DNA of 64,000 nt from Desulfobacula sp. Lineage in GTDB: Bacteria; Desulfobacterota; Desulfobacteria; Desulfobacterales; Desulfobacteraceae. The position numbers and the translations under genes are program-made. The DNA is taken from NCBI RefSeq assembly GCF_030145145.1, contig NZ_JAQYWD010000022.1, forward strand, positions 1-64,000, given 5' to 3'. Below, piece by piece: positions 44,029 to 52,814 of this stretch; position 1 is the first letter of the stretch; each line of letters starts with the position of its first letter. The notes under the pieces were generated by a model. The model saw nothing but the letters and a program-made list of their open reading frames with translations, made no database searches and was not told the DNA's origin.

Positions 44029-45111
44029 TTAATTTGAGGCGACTTTTTTTATGGCCTCATAAATCTGTAAGGGGGTCTGACCATTTTGTTCAGCAATCGA
44101 CTTAATACTTTTATTTGCTGTAACTTTCAGGCCGCTACTTTCTAATTGATTCATTATTTTTTCGGTATTCAATCCGTATTTTTCACACAATTGTTCAATG
44201 CTTACGCTGCCAGTGCCCGGTTCAGGAAAATCAGGCAAAGGAACATTTGCAGATGCTCTTTGTGTTAGAGAAGGCCCGGTTGTTTTGACAATCTCTTTAA
44301 TAAAATCATACAGCTCGATGCTGGTGAGTTCGTTTCCATTGGCAAGCGCCTTCAGGCTGATTTCAGAATCCACTTTCATGCCTTTTTGAACAAGTCCTTT
44401 GGTTATAGTATCGCAATCCAGTGTAAATCCCTGGCACAATTGGGATAATGACCGAGTCCCGGTGCCTGGGGGTGGCACCTCAGGCAGTTCGCTGGTATCC
44501 CCAGGCGATGGTTTTATCTTGATGATGTTATACACCTGCTGCGGTGTCATGTTATATTTTTGGGCAATGTCTAAAAATATCTGGTTGGGTGCATCCAGTT
44601 CTATTCTTTTTTCTTTAAGCTTTGCCACACTCTGCTTGAAATCCAAACCTGTTTTTTTAACCAGGGAATCAAATGGCGCTTCCTCTGCATGACCAAAAGG
44701 GGGCTCTCCATATTTTATGGCAGCAGCATCTTTGATGTTCTGACTGATATTCAGAATTAAAGAAAATGGAGGAATCATAAAATTTGTTCCCAGTATGCAG
44801 ACCACCGTCAGTACCAATGCGACATTGAAATCCCCGGTGAATACCTTCACTTTTTTGGTTCTGTCTTTAAGGTACTTAAAAATAAGGTTCCAATTGTAAT
44901 ATATATGCAGGATCAGGGCCAGAACGAATAATATGCCCGTGTTGATATGGATATTCCCCCACTGTTCTTTGCTAAGCCCCCAAAGGTGCCAGTCTGACCA
45001 GTAGGCAATCCTTCCCTGGGGAACAATGTAGAAAATAACGCTGGTTAACACCGTTACCAAAAAAGTGAGTCCTGCTGTCAAAGATGTTATTTTTCTAAGT
45101 TTCATTTTCAT
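44029..45111 (-). CDS. DUF4405-type membrane protein with repeated helical C-terminal domains
   Basis: The product is about 360 aa from the ATG at 45111 (the frame is open to 45150). Residues ~5-130 contain four transmembrane segments with His residues (WGNIHINTGILFVLALILHIYYNW), as in DUF4405 proteins that may bind heme. The C-terminal part has three related modules of ~65 aa, each with an LxQLC or KY-type start and an end like QTPLQIYEAIK or MTPQQVYNIIK. Pro-rich linkers (LPEVPPPGTGT, LPDFPEPGTGS) separate them. The role is unknown. The start overlaps a degraded frame on its left side (45095-45298). Confidence 0.75.
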   Translation of the reverse strand: MKMKLRKITSLTAGLTFLVTVLTSVIFYIVPQGRIAYWSDWHLWGLSKEQWGNIHINTGILFVLALILHIYYNWNLIFKYLKDRTKKVKVFTGDFNVALVLTVVCILGTNFMIPPFSLILNISQNIKDAAAIKYGEPPFGHAEEAPFDSLVKKTGLDFKQSVAKLKEKRIELDAPNQIFLDIAQKYNMTPQQVYNIIKIKPSPGDTSELPEVPPPGTGTRSLSQLCQGFTLDCDTITKGLVQKGMKVDSEISLKALANGNELTSIELYDFIKEIVKTTGPSLTQRASANVPLPDFPEPGTGSVSIEQLCEKYGLNTEKIMNQLESSGLKVTANKSIKSIAEQNGQTPLQIYEAIKKVASN

Positions 45112-45298
45112 AAGGGGCGCTTCGATCCAGCGCCGTGGCTTGCGGTCCACCCAGACGGGAGGATAAAAATGCCCCTGCTACCATGGCCAAAACAAAAATA
45201 AAGCTGTAGTTAATTGGATTGGCGATATTTTTTGCATATTTCCCGCCCCCCTTGTTCAGATATGCATTAGAGCTGCTGTAACCGAATTTGCTCTCTGG
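45095..45298 (-). pseudogene. Probable remnant of YeeE/YedE-type membrane transporter
   Basis: On the minus strand a frame open from 45298 to a TAG at 45095 encodes NKGGGKYAKNIANPINYSF, then FVLAMVAGAFLSSRLGG: a soluble start then a transmembrane helix. This resembles the N-terminal portion of YeeE/YedE sulfur transporters, which are often next to ArsR genes. It has no start codon before the helix and is cut off at the right. The assignment to YeeE is tentative. Confidence 0.4.
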
Positions 45299-45536
45299 TT
45301 ACATTCTCCTTATCATTTGTGTTGCAATAGATTTTGTATAAAACCGCTAATATTTCCAGCACAGCCTGACTCTTTAAACGATAGTAGATCACCTGACTTT
45401 CTCGCCGGGTGTCCAAAAGATCTGCCTGGCGTAGATTTGCCAGATGCTGAGACAGTGCCGATTGACTTAACGGAACAGCTTGATTGAGCTCACTGACCGG
45501 GCATTCGTCCTTCATCAGAAAGAAAGAATATTCGAC
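45267..45536 (-). pseudogene. N-terminally truncated ArsR-family regulator
   Basis: The frame encodes CPVSELNQAV, SQSALSQHLANLRQADLLDTRRESQVIYYRL: the recognition helix and wing of an ArsR/SmtB regulator. The first ~25 residues are missing: the frame begins at a TGA at 45537, with the first usable ATG at 45515 inside the second helix. It precedes the transporter remnant in the usual ArsR-YeeE order. It lies immediately before the E1 beta gene (45569), so the pair probably displaced the original 5' end. Confidence 0.7.
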
Positions 45537-45568
45537 TCATAACTAAATGCTGCGTATCATTGAGCCAT

Positions 45569-46552
45569 TTACTTTTTCATGGTCTCCCGAACCGCCAAAA
45601 CCACGTCTTCGGGACCCGGCTTGAAAATTTTTTCATGGGTGGGTGCCGTGGGTACCGGGATTTGAGGCGCACCAACTCGCTTAACCGGACCCTTTAGAGC
45701 TTCAAATGCCTCTTCGGCAACCATAGCGGCCAATTCCGCACCGAATCCACAGAAGCGATTGGCTTCGTGCACAACTACCAGTCGACCGGTCTTGCGAACC
45801 GAGTCGAGGATGCAGGCCTTGTCCAGGGGTACCAGGGATCGCAGATCAATTACCTCGCAGGAGATTCCCTGTTCACTCAAGGGTTTAAACGCCTTCATTA
45901 CCGTGTATAGAGCTACGCCATAGGCCACTATTGTGCAGTCGGTCCCCGATGTAACCATGCGGGCTTTACCAAGTGGCGTACGAATGTCGCCTGCCGGTAC
46001 TTCACCGGACATCCGATAGAGCATCATGTCCTCAACCACGATGACTGGGTCCGGGTCAAAAATGGCAGTGAGCAGTAAGCCCTTGGCATCTTCCGGTGTG
46101 GCTGGCCAGACAATTTTCAGACCCGGGCTGTGTGCTATCCATGATTCAAGGTTGTGGGAGTGCTGACTGCCAGCACCGAAACCGACTCCGGCCTTGACCC
46201 TTACTGTCAGGGGGAAGCTGGATTTACCACCACTCATATAGCCTAGCTTTCCAGCATGGTTGACCAACATGTCGCTTGCCAGGGTAATGAATGGAAAAAA
46301 CATGATTTCCACTACAGGCCGCAGACCCATGCAGGAGGCACCTACGGCAAGCCCGGCAATGGCCGCTTCGCTGACCGGCGTATCCTTCACCCGCTTTCGG
46401 CCAAATTTTTTCAAAAGACCATGGGTGGCCATGTTGGGGTCCTGGTGGATGGAAACCCCCACGCCTTCACCAGCGATAAATACATTCTCATCGATTTCCA
46501 TGGCAATCGTAAGGGCATCATTTAAGGCTTGTCCGAATGTTTTTTGACTCAT
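45569..46552 (-). CDS. 2-oxoacid (pyruvate/acetoin) dehydrogenase E1 component, beta subunit
   Basis: The product is 327 aa from the ATG at 46552, after AAGGAG; the frame continues to 46594. Signatures are ENVFIAGEGVGV, TPVSEAAIAGLAVGA, GLRPVVEIMF, the thiamine-binding Glu region, and EVIDLRSLVPLDKACILDSVRKTGRLVVVHE near the C-terminus. It pairs with the alpha subunit just upstream (gap 13 bp) to decarboxylate a 2-oxo acid with thiamine diphosphate. There is no E2 (lipoyl transacylase) or E3 nearby. Composition is more GC-rich than neighbours, suggesting horizontal origin. Confidence 0.93.
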   Translation of the reverse strand: MSQKTFGQALNDALTIAMEIDENVFIAGEGVGVSIHQDPNMATHGLLKKFGRKRVKDTPVSEAAIAGLAVGASCMGLRPVVEIMFFPFITLASDMLVNHAGKLGYMSGGKSSFPLTVRVKAGVGFGAGSQHSHNLESWIAHSPGLKIVWPATPEDAKGLLLTAIFDPDPVIVVEDMMLYRMSGEVPAGDIRTPLGKARMVTSGTDCTIVAYGVALYTVMKAFKPLSEQGISCEVIDLRSLVPLDKACILDSVRKTGRLVVVHEANRFCGFGAELAAMVAEEAFEALKGPVKRVGAPQIPVPTAPTHEKIFKPGPEDVVLAVRETMKK

Positions 46553-46565
46553 GGTACAACTCCTT

Positions 46566-47552
46566 TCAGGCACTGGGTGGTTGGACAAATACATCGGTCA
46601 GGGCGGTCTCGGGTCCTGGATACGAACTATCATCACCAAAAGCCACAGCAGCGGACACACGCGTCTCGGCATCTTGGTCAATGGTCTGGATCTGAGCTTG
46701 GTTGAGCACGCCATCATTAAGGAGCTTTTGGCGGTAGAGACGGATGGGACACTTGGCCTCCCAAATCGCAAGCTCCCCGGGGTCCACATAATGCTGCTGG
46801 TCCTGTTCACCATGGCCGCGCATACGATAGGTCAAAGCTTCCATCAACGCAGGTCCCTTGCCCGAACGGCAATACTCAACCAGCTCGAGGGCGAGATTGT
46901 AAACCGCCTCCACATCATTGCCATCCACGCTCTGGCCGGGCATATCGTATCCTTTGGCCCGCTGAAAAATGTGCTGGGCAGCACAATGCTCTTCAGACCG
47001 CTGCGCTCCAGCCCAGCAATTGTTTTCACAGACGAATAAAAGAGGCAGCTTCCATACGCCTGCCAGATTCATGGCTTCGTGCACGCTCCCCTCGGCCGCT
47101 GCACCATCGCCGAAAAAAACCACGGTTATTCCTTTGGCACGCTTGTACTGTTGGGCAAAAGCTGCACCCATGGCCAGAGGTGGTCCTGCACCTACTACTG
47201 TGGATGTCATCAGTACGTTGAGATCTGGTACGGATAGATGCAAGGTTCCAGCCTTGCCACCGTTAACACCTTTGTCTTTGACCATGATCTCTGCCATCAG
47301 AGAATTTAAGTCCGCGCCTCTGGCCAGCAGATGACCGTGGCTGCGGTGGTTACTAATGATGACGTCCTCAAGTTCAAGCGCCGAAACTATGCCCGTGGCA
47401 ACTGCCTCTTGGCCATTGGCCAGAATCTGCATACCCGGCATTCGATAGGGCTCCTGACTGAGGGCCACGATCTTTTCCTCGAACTTGCGTGTCAGGATCA
47501 TACTTGTATAGAGACGTATCTGAAGATCTGGAACAATTTGGTTTTCTTTCAT
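46566..47552 (-). CDS. 2-oxoacid (pyruvate/acetoin) dehydrogenase E1 component, alpha subunit
   Basis: The product is 328 aa. The thiamine diphosphate motif is FFGDGAAAEGSVHEAMNLAGVWKLPLLFVCENN (GDG to N), with SNHRSHGHLLARGAD and STVVGAGPPLAMGAA. YRMRGHGEQDQQ resembles the phosphorylation-loop region. It begins with ATG at 47552 after GGGAGG. It is most like acetoin dehydrogenase (AcoA) and related small E1 alpha proteins, but substrate cannot be certain. No E2/E3 follows; the beta subunit is downstream. The pair stands in a GC-rich island between remnants. Confidence 0.93.
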   Translation of the reverse strand: MKENQIVPDLQIRLYTSMILTRKFEEKIVALSQEPYRMPGMQILANGQEAVATGIVSALELEDVIISNHRSHGHLLARGADLNSLMAEIMVKDKGVNGGKAGTLHLSVPDLNVLMTSTVVGAGPPLAMGAAFAQQYKRAKGITVVFFGDGAAAEGSVHEAMNLAGVWKLPLLFVCENNCWAGAQRSEEHCAAQHIFQRAKGYDMPGQSVDGNDVEAVYNLALELVEYCRSGKGPALMEALTYRMRGHGEQDQQHYVDPGELAIWEAKCPIRLYRQKLLNDGVLNQAQIQTIDQDAETRVSAAVAFGDDSSYPGPETALTDVFVQPPSA

Positions 47553-48152
47553 CGGGGGCCTCCCTTTTATCGCAAAGAGAACTGAATTGATAGAAACATT
47601 AAATCACTAAGACCTTTTTACCATAAAATACAAAAAAGTCATTATAATTTTGGGGTCTGTTCCGCTGTCTTGTCCCTGGGTACCCAAAGGTGTTGATTTC
47701 TTATGGCAATAGTGCCTGTAATCAAAATGTGGCCGGGCACAACTTGTGCAAATAAGGCTCAGTCCTTACAAGTTTTGCGCAACCCCATGTATGGTATATG
47801 GATTTTTTTTAGCATTGAGAAAAAATTCAATCATATGTGCCAGGAACACATACTGAAATTGATCTTCGATATTCAACGATATATACATCACATTTTGGCA
47901 GATTCTTGAAAAGTTTTTTCTGGGGCCTGGGCCAAAATCCGGTTACTCCAATAAAACGTAATGGAAGATTTGGAAATTTGATTTTGATCTTTCCCATATA
48001 ACGTAATTTCACTTCTGTGATATCATTTGTCTTCCACAACAATCTGTTGTATCCTCGTTCGTGCAGATAGAGTCAGTTCAAAATGATCTTAGCTCTCCGT
48101 TCAATCTCTCCCTCTTTTGCATAATGGAACCTTCATAATTAAAGGTGCTTCC
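47553..48152. other. Gene-poor region with short repeats
   Basis: No convincing gene. A near-palindrome TTGTGCAAA...TTTGCGCAA lies at 47741-47782, and a 29-bp segment at 47773-47801 recurs with changes at 50687-50716. Frames of up to ~70 codons on both strands have no ribosome site or recognisable domain. AT-rich, likely eroded mobile DNA. Confidence 0.5.
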
Positions 48153-48200
48153 ATGCCCAAGAACAAATATAAAAGGAAACTAACCGCCATCCTCAAGTAG
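48153..48200 (+). pseudogene. Remnant of a cyclase N-terminus (tentative)
   Basis: A 15-codon frame ends RKLTAILK then TAG. It matches the first residues of COG2114 cyclases (RKLAAILSADVKGYS in the gene at 476). Immediately after the stop the sequence diverges; AGTTTAATG could be a trace of the SLM that follows in intact genes. It may be the 5' piece of the same eroded gene whose 3' piece is at 49869. Short match, so weak evidence. Confidence 0.35.
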
Positions 48201-48388
48201 AGTTTAATGAAAAACTTGCTCATTTCTTTATAAAAAACACATCAGCCGCTTATTGCACCCCCCAGGGAGAATAGTCCAGGGCAAGACCCTGGGTAAGACG
48301 GTTATATGCAAAGTCTGGAACGTTTATGGGTTAAGAGGGCCACCCTAATCAAAAGGGAAACATGGACATCTCTTCCGAAAGGTTTTTC

Positions 48389-49453
48389 CTAACCCTGAAA
48401 ATCAAATTTTGTTTCCAGCAGCAGCTTTGTTTTTTCATTCACCGGGATTGTGGCAAGGGCCTGCCGGGATACCCACCGGGTATCCAAGGCATCATCTCCG
48501 GCCATGGGCTCGCCACTGACGTAATCTCCCACCACATCAACAATATGGTAGTGATACCGGACATTGTGAAAGCCATCCCTTTCAATGGAATCAAATGCGA
48601 ATACCATCTCCCGGGGGGTAATGATCACACCGGTCTCTTCCAGGACTTCCCGTTGGGCAGCCTCCTGAATGCTTTCACCCAGTCGTACCCGACCGCCAGG
48701 TATAGCCCAGACCCCTTGTGATGGGGGATTCTTACGCTTTACCAACAGCACATGATCTGCCTTGAAAACAACAGCTCCCACGGCCAGCACGGGGTGGGCC
48801 GGATACAGCCGGGTGCTGACGGGCAGACGGCAATGTTTAAGCAGGTACCGTAACCATTTGACTGGAAAAAGCATGGACACCATGGAAGCATATTGATCAT
48901 AGGTGCCTTTCATGGTTTTTTTGAGTTTTCTGTCCTCCAGCATGGCCCCCACCACAAAGTAAAGGCTTAAAATGGCATTGACCATGACATCTGCCATGGT
49001 CATCCGCGCCTGGTAAGTCCAGATCAGAAAAATGCCGCCCAGGTACCAGGGATGGCGGGTAACTGTGAGAATGCCTCTGGTTTTAAAGGGGATGGTATCG
49101 CCAGATAATGAAAAAGGCTTTTGCCGGATTTGGCGTAGTCCGGTGAAATGTTTCAAATCGTACACCCTGGCACCCATCACGAACAGCAGCAGTGAGGTGA
49201 GCAATAAAGCGATTCTGACTGTCTGCAAGGGGCCTTGCACAATAAGGCACAGGGGACTGTCGATCCCCTGGCCGTATAGATAAACCGGTAAAAGGGTGAC
49301 CACTGCCACGGCATTGAAAAACAGTCGATAAAACCGATAGCCCTGTCCCAGGCGGTGTTCCAGATAACAGGTGACGGAGAGGGAGATCATAGCGCTGTGT
49401 AATGTACACCAGCTGATCCACAGGACAGCCAGTAAAAGATGTGTGATAATCAT
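48389..49453 (-). CDS. Fusion of isoprenylcysteine methyltransferase-like membrane domain and NUDIX hydrolase
   Basis: The product is 354 aa. Residues ~1-205 are a multi-spanning domain with the ICMT/NnrU-type signature TRHPWYLGGIFLIW and VGAMLEDRKLKKT, i.e. a phospholipid/prenylcysteine methyltransferase-like membrane enzyme. Residues ~220-350 are a NUDIX hydrolase: the Nudix box begins GGRVRLGESIQEAAQREVLEETGV (GX5EX7REUXEEXGU). ADHVLLVKRKNPPSQGVWAIPGG leads into it. The ATG at 49453 has no strong ribosome site. The two halves would link methylation at the membrane with cleavage of a nucleotide-linked substrate. No gene neighbour helps assign it. Confidence 0.88.
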   Translation of the reverse strand: MIITHLLLAVLWISWCTLHSAMISLSVTCYLEHRLGQGYRFYRLFFNAVAVVTLLPVYLYGQGIDSPLCLIVQGPLQTVRIALLLTSLLLFVMGARVYDLKHFTGLRQIRQKPFSLSGDTIPFKTRGILTVTRHPWYLGGIFLIWTYQARMTMADVMVNAILSLYFVVGAMLEDRKLKKTMKGTYDQYASMVSMLFPVKWLRYLLKHCRLPVSTRLYPAHPVLAVGAVVFKADHVLLVKRKNPPSQGVWAIPGGRVRLGESIQEAAQREVLEETGVIITPREMVFAFDSIERDGFHNVRYHYHIVDVVGDYVSGEPMAGDDALDTRWVSRQALATIPVNEKTKLLLETKFDFQG

Positions 49454-49868
49454 GAATGGGAAAATATCAGTCCCGACAGGGGGTGTAAAGGAAATTGCGG
49501 TGTCTTCTTTGGGAATGTCCTGTTTTTATATGGAAAGGCGCCGCCCACGCATAAAAGAACAACCCAACAAAAAGATAAAGAAGAGACGGCCAGGCATCGG
49601 GGTAGATCACCCCGCAATATTTCTTCCAGTAATGCCTGTTCTGGATTCACGGTCAGAAAGCCTCAATAGACATAAGTATCGCCTCTATTCTTAATAAAAT
49701 TTTATGAAACAGGAAATATCTAACTGATCCTTCTGCTAAACAAAATAGTCAACTATAAATTTGAATTTAACTTTTTATTCTGCTAAAATAATTTAAGCTT
49801 CCTTTTCTCTTTGCTACGTTTTTTCTGGGTTTAGATTGTTGTTCCATATTTCGGTTTTTTCATTTTAA
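49454..49868. other. Intergenic region without a recognisable gene
   Basis: 415 bp. Frames on both strands have no ribosome site, are basic and low-complexity, and do not match any family known to me. It connects the NUDIX fusion gene and the cyclase/TPR remnant. Confidence 0.5.
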
Positions 49869-50543
49869 AAAAAAGGTAATTGGAAAACCGCTAAAAAAAT
49901 TTCTGAAATTGAAATATCCACTACGATCCACGGTCTTATTTCCGGCCTCATTGATCTTTTCACTACCCATATGGATTTGGCCAAATCCCTGGAGAACAGG
50001 GCAAAATATGGCATGTTTAACGCCTGGCTTGGCTTTGCCTACTGGTTGGGCGGCACTTGTGACAAAGCGTATTCTTCTCTTCGCGAAGCCTTGAATTTAG
50101 GCGAAGATACAGGAAATCAGGAACTTGTTGGATATGCCTGCACATGGTTGACATGGAACTCAGCTGAGTTGGGAAAGTTTGAAGAAGTTTTCAGAGTTGG
50201 TGAGAGAACTTATGAGATTTCCAAGCTTATTAAGTCAGATCACTACCTGGTTACTAAACCACTGACGGGGATGGCAAAAAATATTGGTTTTATTATTAAG
50301 AATGTTCCGGTTGCAGCAAAGAAGGCGGAAGCTCATTTTAAAAGGGCAATTGAACTTGCAGAAGAAATCGGGGCGAACGGTATCGCGGGTGAAGCCTATC
50401 TCAATTTAGGACAATTGTACAAACCAAGAAACAAAATTAATCCAGCCCGGAAGTGTTTATCCAAGGCAATTGAAATATTTAAGTAAAATGAAGCCGAAAT
50501 GTTCCTGAAACAAACAAAAGAGGTGCTTGAATCTTCGAGCTAA
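49869..50543 (+). pseudogene. C-terminal remnant of a cyclase/AAA/TPR signalling protein
   Basis: The frame encodes TPR-like helical repeats: DKAYSSLREALNLGED, SAELGKFEEVFRVGER, HFKRAIELAEEIGANGIAGEAYLNLGQLYK and PARKCLSKAIEIFK. This is the typical C-terminus of large COG2114-COG3899 cyclases (AEAYLxLGxLYKxxxxxxxARxCxxxAIxIFEExEAExFLKQxKEAL). After IEIFK comes a TAA at 50484 and then the same frame continues NEAEMFLKQTKEVLESSS to a TAA at 50541, so a single sense-to-nonsense change (GAA or similar to TAA) is likely. The N-terminal catalytic and ATPase parts are absent. Confidence 0.7.
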
Positions 50544-50809
50544 ATTTTATGAAGTGTCGATTTGAATATTTTTAGATTCCTACCAATTTGAAATTCTCTG
50601 GAGGCTTTCAATCAAAGTATCAGTCTCTGGTTTGACCGAGCACCAGAAAACGACGACTTGTAATTATAGTCTGGATGTTTTAACGTTTTTTGCACAACCC
50701 TATATCTGGTGTATGACTGCCCCCTTGTTTGCGAAGCTAAACTATAGCTCTGAATTCAGTCCTTTTTTCCATTGTGGGCAAACCATTGTTTTATAAAACC
50801 GTGCTGTTC

Positions 50810-52006
50810 TTAGATTTTTTTTGGGAAATCCTTATTATAACAACGGATGGGGAAACCGTTGGGAACGGCCGCCAAACAACGGTTGCACGATATGCAGGAG
50901 ACCTTATCCTTTTTATTCTCTTTGAAATTTTTAATGATAAACGGCTCTCGGATAAACGGACGGCACATAGATATCAAATCTGCATCCTGATTTGTGATGA
51001 CCTGCGACATTTTATCCAAAGTTCGCATCCCGCCCACTATGCCCAATGGGATATTTCCTATCACAGGCTTGATTGCTCTTGCTGCTTTTATGTTATATCC
51101 TTCGTCAAGATCGTATTTGCCTTTCAGACTTTGGATCATTAGCCAAGCAACCGGTTTCTTCCAAAGAGGCATGCTCTGGACCATCTCTTTGACCGGCACA
51201 TCCCCCCGGCACATGTTCATGTATGAAAATATTGATGAGCCGCAACTGACCTCGATCATATCAATACCCAATTTTTTCAGCATTCCAGCGTATTCAACAG
51301 CAAGTTCAGGGGTGATTCCCTGCTTGGGTGTGAAGTCGTTCGTGTTTAGCTTGACCGTTATACAGAAATCATTTGGCACTTTTGCCTGTATGGCTTGAAT
51401 CACTTGTTTAAGAAATCTAAATCGATTTTCTGAAGAGCCACCCCATTTGTCCTGCCTACGGTTAAAAAAAGGCGACAAAAACTGATTGATCAGATATCCG
51501 TGGGCACAATGTACCTGAACGCCATCGGCACCAGCTTTTACTGCTCTTTCTGCAGCGTGTACGTAGGCATCAGCAGCTTCTTTAATTTCATTTTCATTCA
51601 TTTGCTTTGGTTTAAAAAAATTAATCGGATCTCTGACCGAACTGCTAGGTCCCAAAGGTGTCTGACCAATATCTGCCGAACTGGTCTGTTGTCCGGCATG
51701 GTTAAGCTGGAAAAAAATTTTGGAATCAAATTCATGGACTGCTTTGACCAAATTTTTCAGCCCTTCAATCATCTCGTTGGAGTGAATGCCAATGGGGGCT
51801 TTATATGCTCGACCTAGAGGATGGATATACATAAACCCGGGGATGATCAAACCGACATCCCCCTGTGCCAGGAGGCGATAACGTTTTATTAGATCTTCCG
51901 TAACTTTGCCATCAGGATCTGCCATACCTTCATAGGTAGCAGAATGAACAAACCGGTTTTTGAGTTCTACGTTTCCAATCATCTGTTGTGTAAACAATAC
52001 GTTCAT
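50810..52006 (-). CDS. Old-yellow-enzyme-type NADH:flavin oxidoreductase
   Basis: The product is 398 aa. The FMN TIM barrel begins GNVELKNRFVHSATYEGMADPDG, with YVHAAERAVKAGADGVQVHCAHGYLINQFLSPFFNRRQDKWGGSSENRFRF being the diagnostic family core. The C-terminus has SCISCNRCLA...IRCYN: cysteines for a [4Fe-4S] cluster, as in 2,4-dienoyl-CoA and enoate reductases, but the second FAD/NAD domain of those large enzymes is absent. It reduces activated alkenes or similar substrates; identity unknown. ATG after AAAGGTG. Alone, between remnants and the tRNA pair. Confidence 0.92.
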   Translation of the reverse strand: MNVLFTQQMIGNVELKNRFVHSATYEGMADPDGKVTEDLIKRYRLLAQGDVGLIIPGFMYIHPLGRAYKAPIGIHSNEMIEGLKNLVKAVHEFDSKIFFQLNHAGQQTSSADIGQTPLGPSSSVRDPINFFKPKQMNENEIKEAADAYVHAAERAVKAGADGVQVHCAHGYLINQFLSPFFNRRQDKWGGSSENRFRFLKQVIQAIQAKVPNDFCITVKLNTNDFTPKQGITPELAVEYAGMLKKLGIDMIEVSCGSSIFSYMNMCRGDVPVKEMVQSMPLWKKPVAWLMIQSLKGKYDLDEGYNIKAARAIKPVIGNIPLGIVGGMRTLDKMSQVITNQDADLISMCRPFIREPFIIKNFKENKKDKVSCISCNRCLAAVPNGFPIRCYNKDFPKKI

Positions 52007-52520
52007 AAGTCACCTTTATATGTAATTCCTGTTCAGTAATTTTCTCCTATAGCACATGCTTATAGTGATAAAATGGATTATCCATCTTTTCATACATACG
52101 TATTTGTTAATTAATGTGCTCAAAAGTTAACCAGCGAATGAGAATCGGAATTCAAGGGTTGTAGAGTAGATTCTTAATAATCAAATCAACTCAAAGATAT
52201 AAATGAATCAGATTTGAAAACAATATTTGTTTAGTATGTTTTTTGCTTATTTGTCAAGGAGACAACTTAATTTTTCTTAGCCCATCTTTTTGAACCAAAA
52301 TTCATATGACCCATAATTATAGTAATTTATATTTTTATAGGCTTTGTTATGGCACTACGTTTGTTTATTGTACTCTTAATCGTCTTGCCGGGATGAGAGT
52401 ATATCCCCTTTATTCCAGGGTTTAAAGGTTGGAATTTTGCGGATAGGAGCTCAAATAATCAATATTTTCCAAAAATGTAACTTTTTGTGGGGAATAGTGT
52501 GGGGAATAAAAATTTTAGCC
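52007..52520. other. AT-rich intergenic region
   Basis: No gene seen. GTGGGGAATA occurs twice in tandem at 52486-52506 (TGTGGGGAATAGTGTGGGGAATA). It lies directly downstream of the tRNA pair (minus strand), the usual site for integrative elements, but no integrase is in it. Confidence 0.45.
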
Positions 52521-52560
52521 ATAAAAAAAAGGACTTAGGATTTGATCCTAAGTCCTTGAA
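52521..52560 (-). terminator. Intrinsic terminator of the tRNA pair
   Basis: A perfect 12-bp stem AAGGACTTAGGA / TCCTAAGTCCTT (52529-52540, 52546-52557) with a 5-base loop. On the minus strand it is followed by a T run. It sits 8 bp beyond the tRNA-Cys 3' end. Confidence 0.9.
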
Positions 52561-52567
52561 TTTTTTA

Positions 52568-52642
52568 TGGAGGCGGCTTCCAGATTTGAACTGGAGAATA
52601 ACGGCTTTGCAGGCCGTCGCCTTACCACTTGGCCAAGCCGCC
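52568..52642 (-). tRNA. tRNA-Cys (GCA)
   Basis: A 75-nt cloverleaf: GGCGGCT acceptor stem pairs with AGCCGCC, the anticodon loop is CTGCAAA (anticodon GCA), T-arm GTTCAAATC, discriminator U and CCA encoded (52570-52568). It is 8 bp downstream of tRNA-Gly on the same strand and precedes a strong terminator. Confidence 0.97.
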
Positions 52643-52650
52643 TTGTGTTT

Positions 52651-52727
52651 TGGAGCGGGAAACGGGAGTTGAACCCGCGACTTCGACCTTGGCAAGGTCG
52701 CACTCTACCACTGAGTTATTCCCGCTC
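52651..52727 (-). tRNA. tRNA-Gly (GCC)
   Basis: A 77-nt cloverleaf: acceptor GAGCGGG/CCCGCTC, D-arm AACTCAGTGGTAGAGT, anticodon loop TTGCCAA (anticodon GCC), T-arm GGGTTCAACTCCC, and encoded CCA at the 3' end. It is first in the two-tRNA transcript. Confidence 0.97.
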
Positions 52728-52742
52728 AGCAAACAAAAATGA

Positions 52743-52771
52743 GTTATATACTCGAACATTGATTTTGTCAA
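52743..52771 (-). promoter_or_regulatory. Sigma-70 promoter of the tRNA-Gly/tRNA-Cys operon
   Basis: On the minus strand TTGACA (52771-52766) and TATAAC (52748-52743) are 17 bp apart. The transcript would begin about 9 bases before the tRNA-Gly 5' end. It partly overlaps the inverted repeat of the neighbouring terminator. Confidence 0.75.
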
Positions 52772-52792
52772 TATAAAAATCAAAATCAATGT
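52756..52792 (-). terminator. AT-rich hairpin after the transaldolase gene
   Basis: ACATTGATTTT (52756-52766) pairs perfectly with AAAATCAATGT (52782-52792). It is the only candidate terminator of the long operon ending with the transaldolase; its left arm is shared with the -35 region of the tRNA promoter. Confidence 0.4.
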
Positions 52793-52814
52793 AATTTTCC
52801 GGCGTTAATACCCG

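Noticed and set aside
47827-48042. 71-aa minus-strand frame between E1 alpha and the NUDIX gene
   Set aside because: No ribosome site, no recognisable motif. Could be a remnant but nothing supports it.
52486-52506. attachment site of an integrative element next to tRNA-Cys
   Set aside because: There is only a short direct GTGGGGAATA duplication. There is no integrase, no tRNA 3'-end duplication and no second boundary in the window.
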